Origin: Desulfobacteraceae bacterium
GTDB taxonomy: Bacteria; Desulfobacterota; Desulfobacteria; Desulfobacterales; Desulfosarcinaceae
Reading direction: 5' to 3'
Assembly: GCA_003599575.1 (NCBI GenBank)
Contig: QZKV01000042.1
Location: 28,598 to 92,597 of the forward strand
DNA: 64,000 bases
Shown here: positions 53,301 to 61,355 of the stretch, one piece after another
Layout: each line of letters begins with the position of its first letter
How positions within the stretch are numbered: position 1 is the first letter of the stretch
Made by a program: the position numbers and the translations under genes
The notes under the pieces: model-generated
Databases searched by the model: none
What the model was told of the DNA's origin: nothing
What the model saw: only the letters and a program-made list of their open reading frames with translations

Positions 53301-53825
53301 TACCCTCTCGTGAAAGATGGCGGATGGATCGCCTTGCATGATGTGGAGGCGGGATGGCCCGGACCCTGGCGCGTTTGGCGCCAGACTGCCAGGCGGCTTC
53401 TGACCGATCATGACTATCAATCTACACTTGCGTGCGGCCGCAAGGAGAAACACAAGTCTTTCAAAACTTACGATGAAATGAGATACAGTTACGCCGTCGA
53501 TTGGGCGGATTATCTTGGGTCGTGCTCTCCTAAGCTGGCTGCATTGACCAATGCAATGCGCGCAACAGCAACCCTGTTGGCCAAATCGCCGATAATACCC
53601 CAACACCTCGAACCTGAACTCAAACACGCGAGTTCAATCTTGGCTTATATGCCTGAACAACTCAAACAGATCATGCGGATCATGTTGACCAAAGAGGCTG
53701 GAACGGATTGGCTTCTGCACTATTGGAACGGGCTGACTCTGCACCAAGAGGGCAATGTGGAAGCAGCGGCCCGGGAGTTTCAAGAAGCACATAAACGATA
53801 CAGTCCTGTTGATGGCTTATGCTGA
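50379..53825 (+). CDS. Large glycosyltransferase-methyltransferase fusion
   Basis: A 1148-aa protein in AT-richer DNA than the genes before it. The N-terminal about 500 residues resemble capsule-polysaccharide (Kdo-type) glycosyltransferases: VLLFAPFGAWIVHHQLD, THERGQLTGTYSLLNN (about 195), and IYSTVGMESFIRGVGAVHL (about 384; typical STVG/E motif). The middle (about 545-830) has DPRVTIIRIRQNGI and a possible GT-A-like fold plus helical repeats, not firmly identified. The C-terminus (about 860-1060) is a Methyltransf_24-type domain: AILEIGGYFGKSTAAMAFAC (about 871) and FAFIDGSHEYADILKDLEL (about 955). Its stop overlaps the next gene by 7 bp. It may build and methylate a glycan. Confidence 0.7.
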   Translation: MPVKKVLLFAPFGAWIVHHQLDAVVGASLRLRGCQVQALCCDGLFRQCYIAGNPFNQAACVDCAAKSRLLFQKFAIPMLQISSYLTDNDRHRCESWSETISPDQFETAQFEGSPIGRWVALGMVAHYKRSDYNMSDRDVQKMLRSLLFNGALLKTAFLKCIDAFQPEHIINYSGDHIYYRIAFELSRQRGIDVLTHERGQLTGTYSLLNNVTNSSAWSDGIQEWEDWRNAPLSRKQFSEVQSYISGMEQGNCNNFVKLYHCQANYESLKKELRIPYSAKVIALFTSNEWELGSFKAIAGKRLIFEDQIEWMRQTAQICAKNNWYLVIRHHPIIAGTAEYPRDTDFLQKILKLDSEFGSHVRMIMPADRITSYALVWNADAAVTIYSTVGMESFIRGVGAVHLSDTIYKPMGLDVVVRLEDYEPAIRAAIERTKQFTIEQLRKAYRFAHFRFFIAYSHMFQSFGIKDIYYPDLRIRHLDELAQGNDPVLDRVCAHIVGGSPLYPLPDPVAEQDNRLVEESDCLRTEMETIKRRKAGIEKYLSEKADFPDPRVTIIRIRQNGIRNTGSEFLTRSISRSWHKNFEYIQTPLTSSTDVQWFMASLRDMIARSGSDFFYIASDNVQIHGSFISTCVDYLSAPQNADKGVVGCGSYICGTGGELRDEVLTAQKPSRSFDAITQASSSFQNPATLLSLFFFRKKFIIEILSRSLHQTGDMSLAELSCLLFDSISEQPSRLHEVHIPMLTVHENPTATQILKHALAGIRNGDTQKSLEMLDQLRITEALTPELQYARAVSKSQLGRFLETRLAIESILSTFQVSDAIWRFYDTILLELLQAPNGYDTIAQAVDSIDGYLVPGQEQYLFNKVRSLSNDAAILEIGGYFGKSTAAMAFACAGTKRHIVSIDTFCGNDGPMGRSEDFQDVWYANLKRFDLERYVTPLKGLSHQVLSTLENGPQFDFAFIDGSHEYADILKDLELIYPLVKDGGWIALHDVEAGWPGPWRVWRQTARRLLTDHDYQSTLACGRKEKHKSFKTYDEMRYSYAVDWADYLGSCSPKLAALTNAMRATATLLAKSPIIPQHLEPELKHASSILAYMPEQLKQIMRIMLTKEAGTDWLLHYWNGLTLHQEGNVEAAAREFQEAHKRYSPVDGLC

Positions 53826-56800
53826 AATTTCTGCAACTTCACACATTTTATCATCAGTATATTGCCGAGCTCTACCGCTCAAATCCCGGCCTCGTGTTTG
53901 AGAGTTTCAACGATCAAACAGCGGCGGCGCTGAAGGACGGCTACGGGGCGGTCCACATGTTCACTCCGTATTTAAACGCCATGGGATATAGGGCTCAGGT
54001 GATATTTGGTAATTGTATTTATTCGCAGGCCAAATGGCTGGAAGAACACCATGCCGCACTATCAAATAATAGAAACTGGCTCCATGACATTGTGCGAATG
54101 CAGATCGAAACGTTCCAGCCGGATATCCTATATGCCAGCGATTCAGTCACCTTTGATAGTCGTTTTTTTGATTCGGTTGCCTTCAGACCCAAATTGATCA
54201 TGGGATGGCGTGGAGCGACTGTACCTTCACAGACCGATTGGTCATCTTTTGATCTGATATTATCGCATCTCACGGTTTTTAGAGAGAGGGCTCTGTTGCT
54301 GGGTGCAAAAGCGTCCGAGTTTTTTACGCCCGGCTTCCCGGTTGGATTTGCAGGAAACGTTCAGGATGAACCGCAACGTTATGACGTTGTCTTTACAGGT
54401 CAGTACTCAAATGAGCACAGAGAACGCAACGCTTTGCTCCTGGCACTGGCTACTGAAGCGGAAAAGAACCATGGCTTCTCCTTGGGTCTTTTTCTTTACG
54501 CACCCGAAGAAACGCTACCGCCTCTCCTACAGAAATATAACCAAGGTGCAAGATGGGGTCTAGACATGTATCGGGCTTTGCGCGCAGGGAAAATCGTGAT
54601 CAATGCCGAGGCTGATTTCGCGGGCGGTGAAGGCGGCAACATGCGACTTTTTGAAGCGACCGGTGTCGGATCGTTCCTCTTGACCCAGCATCAGCATAAT
54701 ATTGATAGCTACTTCAAGCCGGGGGTGGAAATCGAAACTTTCCGGGACGAAAACGAGATGATCGCAAAAATTCATTACTATCTCATGCATGAAGAGGAAA
54801 GAAAAGCAATCAACCTCCGGGGTCATGATCGATGTAAGAAGGAATACGCTATCGAAAAACGCGTGCAGGAATTGGATGCTCTTGTTAAAGGAATGCTCGA
54901 AAAGAAAAACAACTATGCAGGCGGTGCAAAACATGCGCGAGCCGGTTCAATTGATGCATCCGGAAGCGCTGCGGGGCAAACTCATTCTGATCTCCCGCAT
55001 TTAATTAAAGGCGACAAGACGGCTGTTCGAGCCATCCTGCGCAGTCCATTGACAGGATCTTCTGATTTGCGCCTGATCAGGACAATCCGAACGAATGAAA
55101 TCATCAGTCGCTATCGGCTGCAATTCAATATCGATGTATCTAAATATATTAGCTGTCCCGAAATCAGCCTTTATGAATGCAGCTCGACCGGCTACCGCTT
55201 TTTTTACCCCTTTGGGATGGAGGGAGATTCGTGCTTTTATCAACAACTCGAAAAACAGCCATGGTACTATGCAGACTGGAAATGGGAACATGAATCGGCC
55301 TGCCGGTATCTTCAGCCCGGTCACAAGGTTCTTGAAATTGGATGTGCGAAAGGGGCTTTCCTTGAAGAAATAAGAAGCCGCAGCGCACATGGCACCGGCC
55401 TTGAACTCAACCAGCACGCAATTGATGCTGCGAAGGCCAAACACCTTAACGTGTACTGCGAGTCTATTGATGCACATGCACTGGCCCATTCGCGAGAATA
55501 CGATCTCGTCTGTGCATTTCAGGTTATCGAGCATTTCAGCTGCATCAGAACTTTCCTTGAATCGGCTCTGGCGCTGTTAAAACCACATGGCAGACTGATC
55601 ATCAGCGTTCCCAACCATCGTTCGTTTATGGGCACTGACCCATGGAATATTCTGGATATGCCGCCTCATCATATGGGACATTGGGATGAAGAATCGCTTA
55701 AATGTTTGGATAAATGCTTTAATCTTCAGCTCCTGAAAATTGTCAACGAACCGTTACAGGCCAGTCACTACGATTACTACGCTGACATGCTTCGAAAGGC
55801 TTTCCCTGCGGATACCGATTTGCAGCAGGCTATTCTGACATACGCCAAAAATCAGCCTGACATGATAAAAGGATTCACATCCGTGGCGGTTTTTGAAAAA
55901 ACCGAAGCAGGTACAACGCCTATTTTGATGAGCCCTGCCGGCACCTTTTCCAAGAAGCCCCTTCCCGACCTGCTGAGTGGGTCCGCCCCGGTTAGAAGTG
56001 ATTATAAGGAATCCGTTTTGGCGGTTAAAAGCTCCCATTGGAGCGAGGCTTTGAAGTTGCTGACTGAAGAATTAAACCGCAATCCGGATCATCCTCAAGC
56101 AGGCCTTCTACTGACATTCATTCAATCCCCGAACACAGGTTCACTCCCTCATCCGCGCAGCAAGCCGGGAAGCAAAGCACTAATTCACAAGCAGGACAAT
56201 TTAAACGAGCCACGCCACCCTGCTCTGTTGAATCTCGGTTGCGGCGCTCACTGGAATCCGTTATGGGTAAACGTTGATTTTAAATCAAACCATCCGAATG
56301 TCATCGCCCATGATCTCAACCGCTCCATTCCTTTTTCCGACGATTCTTTCGATGCAGTCTATCATTCCCATCTTTTGGAGCATTTACCAAAAAACCGTGC
56401 GCCTGTTTTTATAACAGAATGCTATCGGGTACTTAAACCCGACGGCATCCTGCGTGTTGTGGTTCCTGATCTGGAGCAAATCGCACGCTGGTATCTCTTG
56501 CTTCTTGAAAAGGCGTTGCAAGGTGATCCCCAAGCCATGGAGCGATACGAATGGATCATGCTCGAGATGTTCGACCAGATGATCCGAAATCGCTCCGGCG
56601 GTGAAATGCTAAGCTACTGGCGCCGAAATCCCATGCCAGCCGAAAGCTTCGTGATCGAACGAATGGGGGCCGAGGTTCAGGGCATGCTGCACCGCCTGCG
56701 CCGACAGCCGGTGAATTCAAACTCTTCGTCGCTCGAAAATCGGTCTTCTGAACAGATCGACCGTTTCCGGCTGTCCGGCGAAATTCATCAATGGATGTAT

Positions 56801-56977
56801 GACCGCTATTCGCTGGGAAAACTTCTGGGAGAAGCCGGCTTTTCAGAAATCAAAGTCTGCCGCGCGGATGAATCGCAGATTCCCTGCTTCAATGACTTTC
56901 ACCTAGACCAGTTGCCGGACGGTGCGGTGCGCAAGCCCGATTCGCTCTTCATGGAGGCGCGCAAGCCGAGAGCCTGA
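53819..56977 (+). CDS. CgeB-like glycosyltransferase fused to two methyltransferase domains
   Basis: A 1052-aa protein, AT-rich like its upstream neighbour. Residues 1-370 are a CgeB/Glyco_trans_1_2-type transferase: VFTGQYSNEHRERNALLLA (about 191), DMYRALRAGKIVINAEAD and GGNMRLFEATGVGSFLLT (about 272). Residues about 470-700 hold a methyltransferase (KVLEIGCAKGAFLEEI, CAFQVIEHFSCIRTF, MPPHHMGHWDEESL). Residues about 795-1050 hold another (LLNLGCGAHWNPLWVNVDF, YHSHLLEHLPKNRAPVFI). A short TPR-like stretch lies between them. It is the last gene of the island; together with the upstream protein it gives two transferases and three methyltransferase domains on two polypeptides. Confidence 0.78.
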   Translation: MLKFLQLHTFYHQYIAELYRSNPGLVFESFNDQTAAALKDGYGAVHMFTPYLNAMGYRAQVIFGNCIYSQAKWLEEHHAALSNNRNWLHDIVRMQIETFQPDILYASDSVTFDSRFFDSVAFRPKLIMGWRGATVPSQTDWSSFDLILSHLTVFRERALLLGAKASEFFTPGFPVGFAGNVQDEPQRYDVVFTGQYSNEHRERNALLLALATEAEKNHGFSLGLFLYAPEETLPPLLQKYNQGARWGLDMYRALRAGKIVINAEADFAGGEGGNMRLFEATGVGSFLLTQHQHNIDSYFKPGVEIETFRDENEMIAKIHYYLMHEEERKAINLRGHDRCKKEYAIEKRVQELDALVKGMLEKKNNYAGGAKHARAGSIDASGSAAGQTHSDLPHLIKGDKTAVRAILRSPLTGSSDLRLIRTIRTNEIISRYRLQFNIDVSKYISCPEISLYECSSTGYRFFYPFGMEGDSCFYQQLEKQPWYYADWKWEHESACRYLQPGHKVLEIGCAKGAFLEEIRSRSAHGTGLELNQHAIDAAKAKHLNVYCESIDAHALAHSREYDLVCAFQVIEHFSCIRTFLESALALLKPHGRLIISVPNHRSFMGTDPWNILDMPPHHMGHWDEESLKCLDKCFNLQLLKIVNEPLQASHYDYYADMLRKAFPADTDLQQAILTYAKNQPDMIKGFTSVAVFEKTEAGTTPILMSPAGTFSKKPLPDLLSGSAPVRSDYKESVLAVKSSHWSEALKLLTEELNRNPDHPQAGLLLTFIQSPNTGSLPHPRSKPGSKALIHKQDNLNEPRHPALLNLGCGAHWNPLWVNVDFKSNHPNVIAHDLNRSIPFSDDSFDAVYHSHLLEHLPKNRAPVFITECYRVLKPDGILRVVVPDLEQIARWYLLLLEKALQGDPQAMERYEWIMLEMFDQMIRNRSGGEMLSYWRRNPMPAESFVIERMGAEVQGMLHRLRRQPVNSNSSSLENRSSEQIDRFRLSGEIHQWMYDRYSLGKLLGEAGFSEIKVCRADESQIPCFNDFHLDQLPDGAVRKPDSLFMEARKPRA

Positions 56978-57425
56978 GCCATCCTTCGCTTGCCCATACG
57001 CATCCGGTGCATTGTATCGGAATGATACGCACACACAATCAAGCGCTAGCTGCATTCGATTCAACGCCTGATATGAGTGAATTTTGTTTGGTGCAGGGGG
57101 GCGGGCCGCGATCCTGCGCTGCACCTAAGGGTCCTGAAACGCATTGTTCACACGCCCCAACTGCCTGCCGCGACTACCTTCTCCCGGCAATCCCGAGAAA
57201 ATGCTCCTCTAAATCGAAAAAGGATGTATCAACAATTTTGCCGCCTTATTAACAGCACATTCAAATCTGAAATTCGCAGGAATTGGAAAGGATGATTGTT
57301 GTTCGCGTACGCGTACGAAGATGGAGCATCTTCCTTCGGATGCTTTTTAGGAACACCCGAAGGAAGCAGATAAACGCAGGCTGAGGAAGGCGTATAGGAT
57401 GTGAAATCCTTCTACGGCAGGCGAA
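56978..57425. other. Intergenic region at right end of glycan island
   Basis: This 448-bp stretch separates the convergent last glycan gene and the histidine kinase. A short CG-rich run (TCGCGTACGCGTACGAA, 57303-57319) recalls the element at 8914-8992. A 10-bp inverted repeat at 57330-57366 lies next to it. An 81-codon frame at 57007-57252 has no coding character. Nothing else was recognised. Confidence 0.5.
57330..57366. terminator. Inverted repeats, possible bidirectional terminator
   Basis: CTTCCTTCGG (57330-57339) is the exact reverse complement of CCGAAGGAAG (57357-57366), 17 nt apart. An overlapping alternative hairpin, AGCATC (57325-57330) with GATGCT (57339-57344), is followed by TTTTT on the plus strand. 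Lying between convergent genes, either could end transcription from the glycan island; the two structures are mutually exclusive. Confidence 0.45.
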
Positions 57426-58742
57426 TTACTCCATGCCGGCCGGCAGATAAAGCGTGATCGTACTGCCTGTTCCTTTTTCGGATTGAACCTGGACATAGCC
57501 GTTGTGAGTCGCCAGGATCCCGTCGACAGCGGCCAAACCGAGTCCCTTTTTGCCGTGCTTGGCTGGAAAGGCAAAGAACGGCTCGAACATTCTCTTTTGG
57601 ATTTTCTGACAGATGCCGCAGCCGCTATCTTGTATGCTGATCACGACGTAGTCGCGCCTGTATTGATCTGCGCAGCGGTTTTTGAGCGCCCTCGGGTACA
57701 AAGTCCGGACACTTATCGCCAGATCGCCTTGCGCGGACACGGCCGCGACGGCATTGGCGATCAATTCGCCCAGGGCATGTTCCAGTTGCCTGCGATCGCC
57801 CCGAATCATGGGCAGGTTGTCGCTGATGGCGCAGGTCACGCGGATTCCGCGATGGCGTTTCCGGATTGCTTCCGTCAACCGCCTCACGAGGAGATCCGGT
57901 TGGATTCGCGCCATGCTGGATTTCACATCCCCGGCATAGAGGCGCAACTGGTGGGTGATCTGCAGGCCCCTGGCCACGAGGGTGGCAATGTTCTCCATTT
58001 TATTGGAAATGTCTTTTTCGCCGGCTTTTCTGACCACGATGTCCCTGCAGTGGGCGCCTATTCCTTGGAACAGCACCTCCAGAACACGGGCGGTGCTGCT
58101 GGCGATCATGCGCGGTCTCTGCACCCGGGAGGCCCACTTGAGCCGGGCTTCAAAATTCCAGGGATCCTCTTTTTCCCCGTCGCAATCCTGGATTTCATTC
58201 TTGATTTCCATGATCAATTGATTGAGCCGGATGCGCTTGGCGATTGTCCGCCGCTCCCCAAGATAACCCAGCACCATATGGATTAAAAAGGCCCCGCTCT
58301 GGATCAGCCGCTCCATCTGGGCCATCCGCGTATAGAGGGGATCATCATCTGCCAGTTGCATGCGGATCAAGGTGGCGTTGCCCCAAATCCCCATCAGAAG
58401 GTTGTTGAAATGATGCGATATGCCCCGTATGAGCGATCGGACGGCCCCCTGACGGTTAACGGAAGTTCCGGATGGCAGGCCTGGAATGGCTTCGCCTTCG
58501 CTTGATTCTCCGGCAGGGGCGACGATTTCCGGAAGTGATGGTGGTGGCACGGCCGGAATCGGCATGCTGAAGATGTGGATACCCTTTTTGGATCTGTTGG
58601 TTCCAAACCAGTCGGTGCTGCGGATTGCACGATTTTCAACCGGGCCCAAACCGTCAACGAACAGGGCGGTCATAATGGGCAGAATGGCTTGCTCCTTATC
58701 CAGCCAAGCGGATCGCTTTTCAGTCAATGCCTTTTTCAACAT
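57426..58742 (-). CDS. Sensor histidine kinase
   Basis: The ATG at 58742 (MLKKALTEKRSAWLDKEQAI) has GGAG 7 nt upstream and gives 438 aa; a GTG at 58865 lacks an SD but would add 41 residues with a short hydrophobic stretch. The H-box is LIRGISHHFNNLLMGIWGNA (about 104-123), the ATPase domain has LGELIANAVAAVSAQG (N), SIQDSGCGI (G1), RMFEPFFAF (F) and GKKGLGLAAVDGILATHNGY (G2). No membrane span is seen with the shorter start and no clear PAS domain, so it is probably cytoplasmic. It is divergent from the NtrC-type regulator at 59253, its likely but unproven partner, about 510 bp away. Confidence 0.85.
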   Translation of the reverse strand: MLKKALTEKRSAWLDKEQAILPIMTALFVDGLGPVENRAIRSTDWFGTNRSKKGIHIFSMPIPAVPPPSLPEIVAPAGESSEGEAIPGLPSGTSVNRQGAVRSLIRGISHHFNNLLMGIWGNATLIRMQLADDDPLYTRMAQMERLIQSGAFLIHMVLGYLGERRTIAKRIRLNQLIMEIKNEIQDCDGEKEDPWNFEARLKWASRVQRPRMIASSTARVLEVLFQGIGAHCRDIVVRKAGEKDISNKMENIATLVARGLQITHQLRLYAGDVKSSMARIQPDLLVRRLTEAIRKRHRGIRVTCAISDNLPMIRGDRRQLEHALGELIANAVAAVSAQGDLAISVRTLYPRALKNRCADQYRRDYVVISIQDSGCGICQKIQKRMFEPFFAFPAKHGKKGLGLAAVDGILATHNGYVQVQSEKGTGSTITLYLPAGME

Positions 58743-59120
58743 CGCATATCTCCAGGAGTCTGATAGGCCAAAAACTGTGACGAGGTGAAGCAACAAGTAT
58801 ACCATTTTATACGATACTGTTTTTATTACATTTTTTATTTGATTCGTCCAATCTTGCGTATCCACAGGGCCTGCTGGTCAAAGAATTGACGAAACTTAAG
58901 GGGGCCGGCCGTCAAATTCCGGATCAAAGTGCCGATTTCTAGAGCGCGCAAGCACTCGCACAGGCGCAAAGTGACTTTCCAAAGGCGCCCCTCAGACAGG
59001 TGCGCTCTGATGGGTTGCATCCGGTTTGCCGGTGGTCGAAGCAGGCTCCCGGATTCCAAGGATGCTTCATACAGCCGGCCTGTTTCGCGCGATCGTTAAA
59101 TCCATCGCCGTTTCAAATCC

Positions 59121-59150
59121 TTGACAACCCGGCTGAAGCAATGGCATACA
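59121..59150 (+). promoter_or_regulatory. Candidate sigma-70 promoter of the response-regulator gene
   Basis: TTGACA (59121-59126) is a perfect -35 hexamer; 18 nt later lies CATACA (59145-59150), a fair -10, with TACAAT overlapping at 59147. The start of transcription would be near 59157, inside the palindromic motif at 59151-59179, about 95 bp before the ATG. Confidence 0.45.
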
Positions 59151-59179
59151 ATTTGAAAACAAATGGTTTACAACCAAAT
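59151..59179. promoter_or_regulatory. Palindromic candidate operator (copy 1)
   Basis: Two palindromes abut: ATTTG-aaaa-CAAAT (59151-59164) and TGGTT-TAC-AACCA (59164-59176), and a final CAAAT (59175-59179) pairs with the first ATTTG. The core GGTTTACAACC recurs exactly at 60648-60658 in front of the next regulator gene. It overlaps the predicted transcription start, as repressor sites do. Confidence 0.5.
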
Positions 59180-59252
59180 AGCGGCCGTCCATCGTCGCAT
59201 CCGTAAGCATTCACCCAACTGGGCTGGTCCCAAACAGATGTCATAGTGAGCC

Positions 59253-60617
59253 ATGGACGAGTTTCCTATCCTATTTGTTGATGATGACCAGCAAATTCTT
59301 GAAGTCGTCACTACCTATCTGACCAGAAACGGATACAGCGTGGACGCGGTCAACAGCGGCCCATCGGCTCTCGAAAAAATTAAACAAAAAGAGTATGCGG
59401 CGATTTTCACCGACCTGATCATGCCGGAAATAAGCGGTCTGGATCTGCTCAACTCGGTCAAAGAAGCCAGCCCGGGAACCGAAGTGATCATTGTAACCGG
59501 CTACGGTACGATCGAATCGGCCATTGAAGCGCTCAAGCGCGGCAGTTACGATTATCTTCAAAAGCCGATCAATTTTGAAAGATTGAAAATCCTCATCAAC
59601 CGCATCATCGAGAAGAGAAGGCTCCAGCTCGAAAATTTCCTGATCAAGCGGCGGCTGAAGGACCGCTACAACTATGACCAACTGGTCGGCAAAAGCGCCA
59701 AGATGCAGCAGATCTACGAGGTGATCGATCGCATCAGCACCGGCAGCCCCACAATTCTCATTCAAGGTGAAAGCGGCACAGGCAAGGAACTGGTGGCCAA
59801 TGTGATCCACCAGAACAGTGTCCGCCGCAACCGCACATTCATTCCGGTCAACTGCGGCGCCATTACCGAAGGGCTGCTTGAAAGCGAACTGTTCGGCCAT
59901 GTCAAAGGCGCATTTACCGGAGCGGTCAAGGACAGTATGGGGCTGTTTAAAGCCGCCAATGGCGGCACCATCTTCCTTGACGAAATCGCCGAAGTCAAAC
60001 CCGCCTTGCAGGTCAAGCTGCTCAGGGTGTTGCAGGAAAGAAAAATCCGTCCGGTCGGCGACGCGCGTGAGACCGAAGTGGATGTAAGGGTCATCGCGGC
60101 CACCAACAAAAACCTTGAGGAGGCGATTCGCACCAAGATGTTCCGCGAAGATCTGTACTATCGTTTGAACGTCATATCCATTCACATGCCGCCGCTCAGG
60201 GAAATCAAGGATGACATTCCCCATTTGGTGAGCCATTTTATAAAGAAGTTCAGTCAGGACAGCCATCGCAAGGTAAACCGGGTCACGCCCGAGGCTTTGG
60301 CCATGCTCATGAAATATGATTGGCCGGGCAATGTGCGCCAGCTTGAAAACGTCATCGAGAGGGCCTTCGCATTGGGCGTCGGCGACGCCATCAACGCGGC
60401 CGATTTGCCTCCTGAGCTGCGGGCGATGAACCCTCAGGAGTCTGTGGGAGAAAGCACCCTCAATTTGGAGGAGAACGAAAAGATTTTGATTCAGCGTGCC
60501 CTTAAAAACACCAACGGCAACAAGGCCGAAGCGGCCAAGCTGCTTGGGATAAATCTGACAACGGTATACCGGAAAATAGAGAAGTATCGCATCGCTGAAA
60601 ATTTATATCAAAATTGA
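59253..60617 (+). CDS. Sigma-54-dependent response regulator (NtrC family)
   Basis: A 454-aa protein with three domains. Receiver (1-120): FVDDDQQ, phosphorylation Asp54 in AIFTDLIMPEISG, VTGYGTIESA and LQKPINFERL (Lys). AAA+ domain (about 140-370): Walker A QGESGTGKELVANVI, the sigma-54 contact loop HVKGAFTGAVKDS, GGTIFLDEIAEV (Walker B) and FREDLYYRLNVISIHMPPLR. The C-terminal Fis-type HTH is NKAEAAKLLGINLTTVYRKI (about 427-446). It activates RNA polymerase with sigma-54 after phosphorylation, probably by the divergent kinase at 57426 (inferred). Targets are unknown; such regulators commonly control flagellar or polysaccharide genes. Confidence 0.93.
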   Translation: MDEFPILFVDDDQQILEVVTTYLTRNGYSVDAVNSGPSALEKIKQKEYAAIFTDLIMPEISGLDLLNSVKEASPGTEVIIVTGYGTIESAIEALKRGSYDYLQKPINFERLKILINRIIEKRRLQLENFLIKRRLKDRYNYDQLVGKSAKMQQIYEVIDRISTGSPTILIQGESGTGKELVANVIHQNSVRRNRTFIPVNCGAITEGLLESELFGHVKGAFTGAVKDSMGLFKAANGGTIFLDEIAEVKPALQVKLLRVLQERKIRPVGDARETEVDVRVIAATNKNLEEAIRTKMFREDLYYRLNVISIHMPPLREIKDDIPHLVSHFIKKFSQDSHRKVNRVTPEALAMLMKYDWPGNVRQLENVIERAFALGVGDAINAADLPPELRAMNPQESVGESTLNLEENEKILIQRALKNTNGNKAEAAKLLGINLTTVYRKIEKYRIAENLYQN

Positions 60618-60647
60618 CGCACCGGCTGATCAAAGCACAGCCGCCAA

Positions 60648-60658
60648 GGTTTACAACC
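60648..60658. promoter_or_regulatory. Palindromic candidate operator (copy 2)
   Basis: GGTTTACAACC, identical over 11 bp to the core at 59165-59175. It lies 70 bp before the ATG of the single-domain response regulator, while copy 1 lies 77 bp before the NtrC-type gene. Both sit in otherwise unlike spacers. Confidence 0.5.
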
Positions 60659-60728
60659 GTTTTTGAGGAAACCGCTGAGAAATAGCGGATGATCATGGTT
60701 TTAGAGGTTTTTCCGGGAGGAGAACGTT

Positions 60729-61178
60729 ATGGCAGATGGTCTGGATGTCATCATTGTGGATGATGATCCGAGCGTGTGCGATCTGATCGCCACGATCGTG
60801 AAGAGATTTTATACCTGGGGCGACGTATTGGCCTTTTCCGATACGGAGGAGGCCATGAACTATTGTATAGACCGCGACGTCGGCGTGGCCATTTTTGTCG
60901 TGGACGTGTTTCTGGGCGGCGTGAGCGGGTTCTACTTCCTGGATGCGGTTGAATCCAGGTTCCCCACGGCCCATTCGGACGCCATTATTATCACAGGAAA
61001 TGCCAGCGACGACATCGTCAACATGTGCATTGCTTCGGATGTTAATCATCTGCTGGAAAAGCCGATCAAACCCTACGCGCTTCAACTGGCTGTGCGCGCC
61101 ATCGCGGAAAAGTACCTGAAGTTTGCCAAAAGGCTGTTTCAAGACCCTGATTTTGCGAAAAACGTATCTTCGATTTAG
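60729..61178 (+). CDS. Single-domain response regulator receiver
   Basis: A 149-aa CheY-like protein with a strong GGGAGGAG ribosome-binding site. Receiver residues: VIIVDDDPSVCDLIATIV (acidic pocket), phosphorylation Asp in FVVDVFLGGVSGFYFL (about 55-70), the Thr in IIITGNASDDIVN (about 90-102) and the Lys in HLLEKPIKPYALQL (about 112-125). It ends with about 20 residues beyond the receiver (FAKRLFQDPDFAKN) but no output domain. It could relay phosphate from the nearby kinase or act on flagella or chemotaxis; the partner is unknown. It shares the GGTTTACAACC site with the upstream NtrC-type gene. Confidence 0.88.
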   Translation: MADGLDVIIVDDDPSVCDLIATIVKRFYTWGDVLAFSDTEEAMNYCIDRDVGVAIFVVDVFLGGVSGFYFLDAVESRFPTAHSDAIIITGNASDDIVNMCIASDVNHLLEKPIKPYALQLAVRAIAEKYLKFAKRLFQDPDFAKNVSSI

Positions 61179-61355
61179 CCGTTTTCGCTTCAAATTAGAA
61201 GGGTCGCAAACAGCTGATTGCCGCCATGGAAGGCACGAAGCGCACGCAGGAATAACAGTGTTTCAGCCGCATGCTCTTGCGGGTGCTTCTTAGACCGGGA
61301 TGACGTTTTCGGGTTTTCTACGAATTCATCATTATCATCAGGCTCCGATTCAGAT

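Larger units (their letters stand above)
58743..59252. other. Divergent region between histidine kinase and response regulator
   Basis: This 510-bp region must carry promoters in both directions. It contains a sigma-70-like promoter for the plus strand and the palindromic candidate operator described separately. If the kinase really starts at 58865, the gap is 387 bp. A 74-codon frame at 58835-59059 (minus) is not convincing as a gene. Confidence 0.5.

Noticed and set aside
57007..57252. 81-codon plus-strand frame after the glycan island
   Set aside because: No SD, odd composition and no similarity to any family I can recognise.
58835..59059. 74-codon minus-strand frame upstream of the histidine kinase
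   Set aside because: It overlaps the possible kinase start and the promoter region, and has no motif; kept only as a remote possibility.
59271..60266. 331-codon antisense frame opposite the NtrC-type gene
   Set aside because: The plus strand has all AAA+ and receiver motifs; antisense is meaningless.
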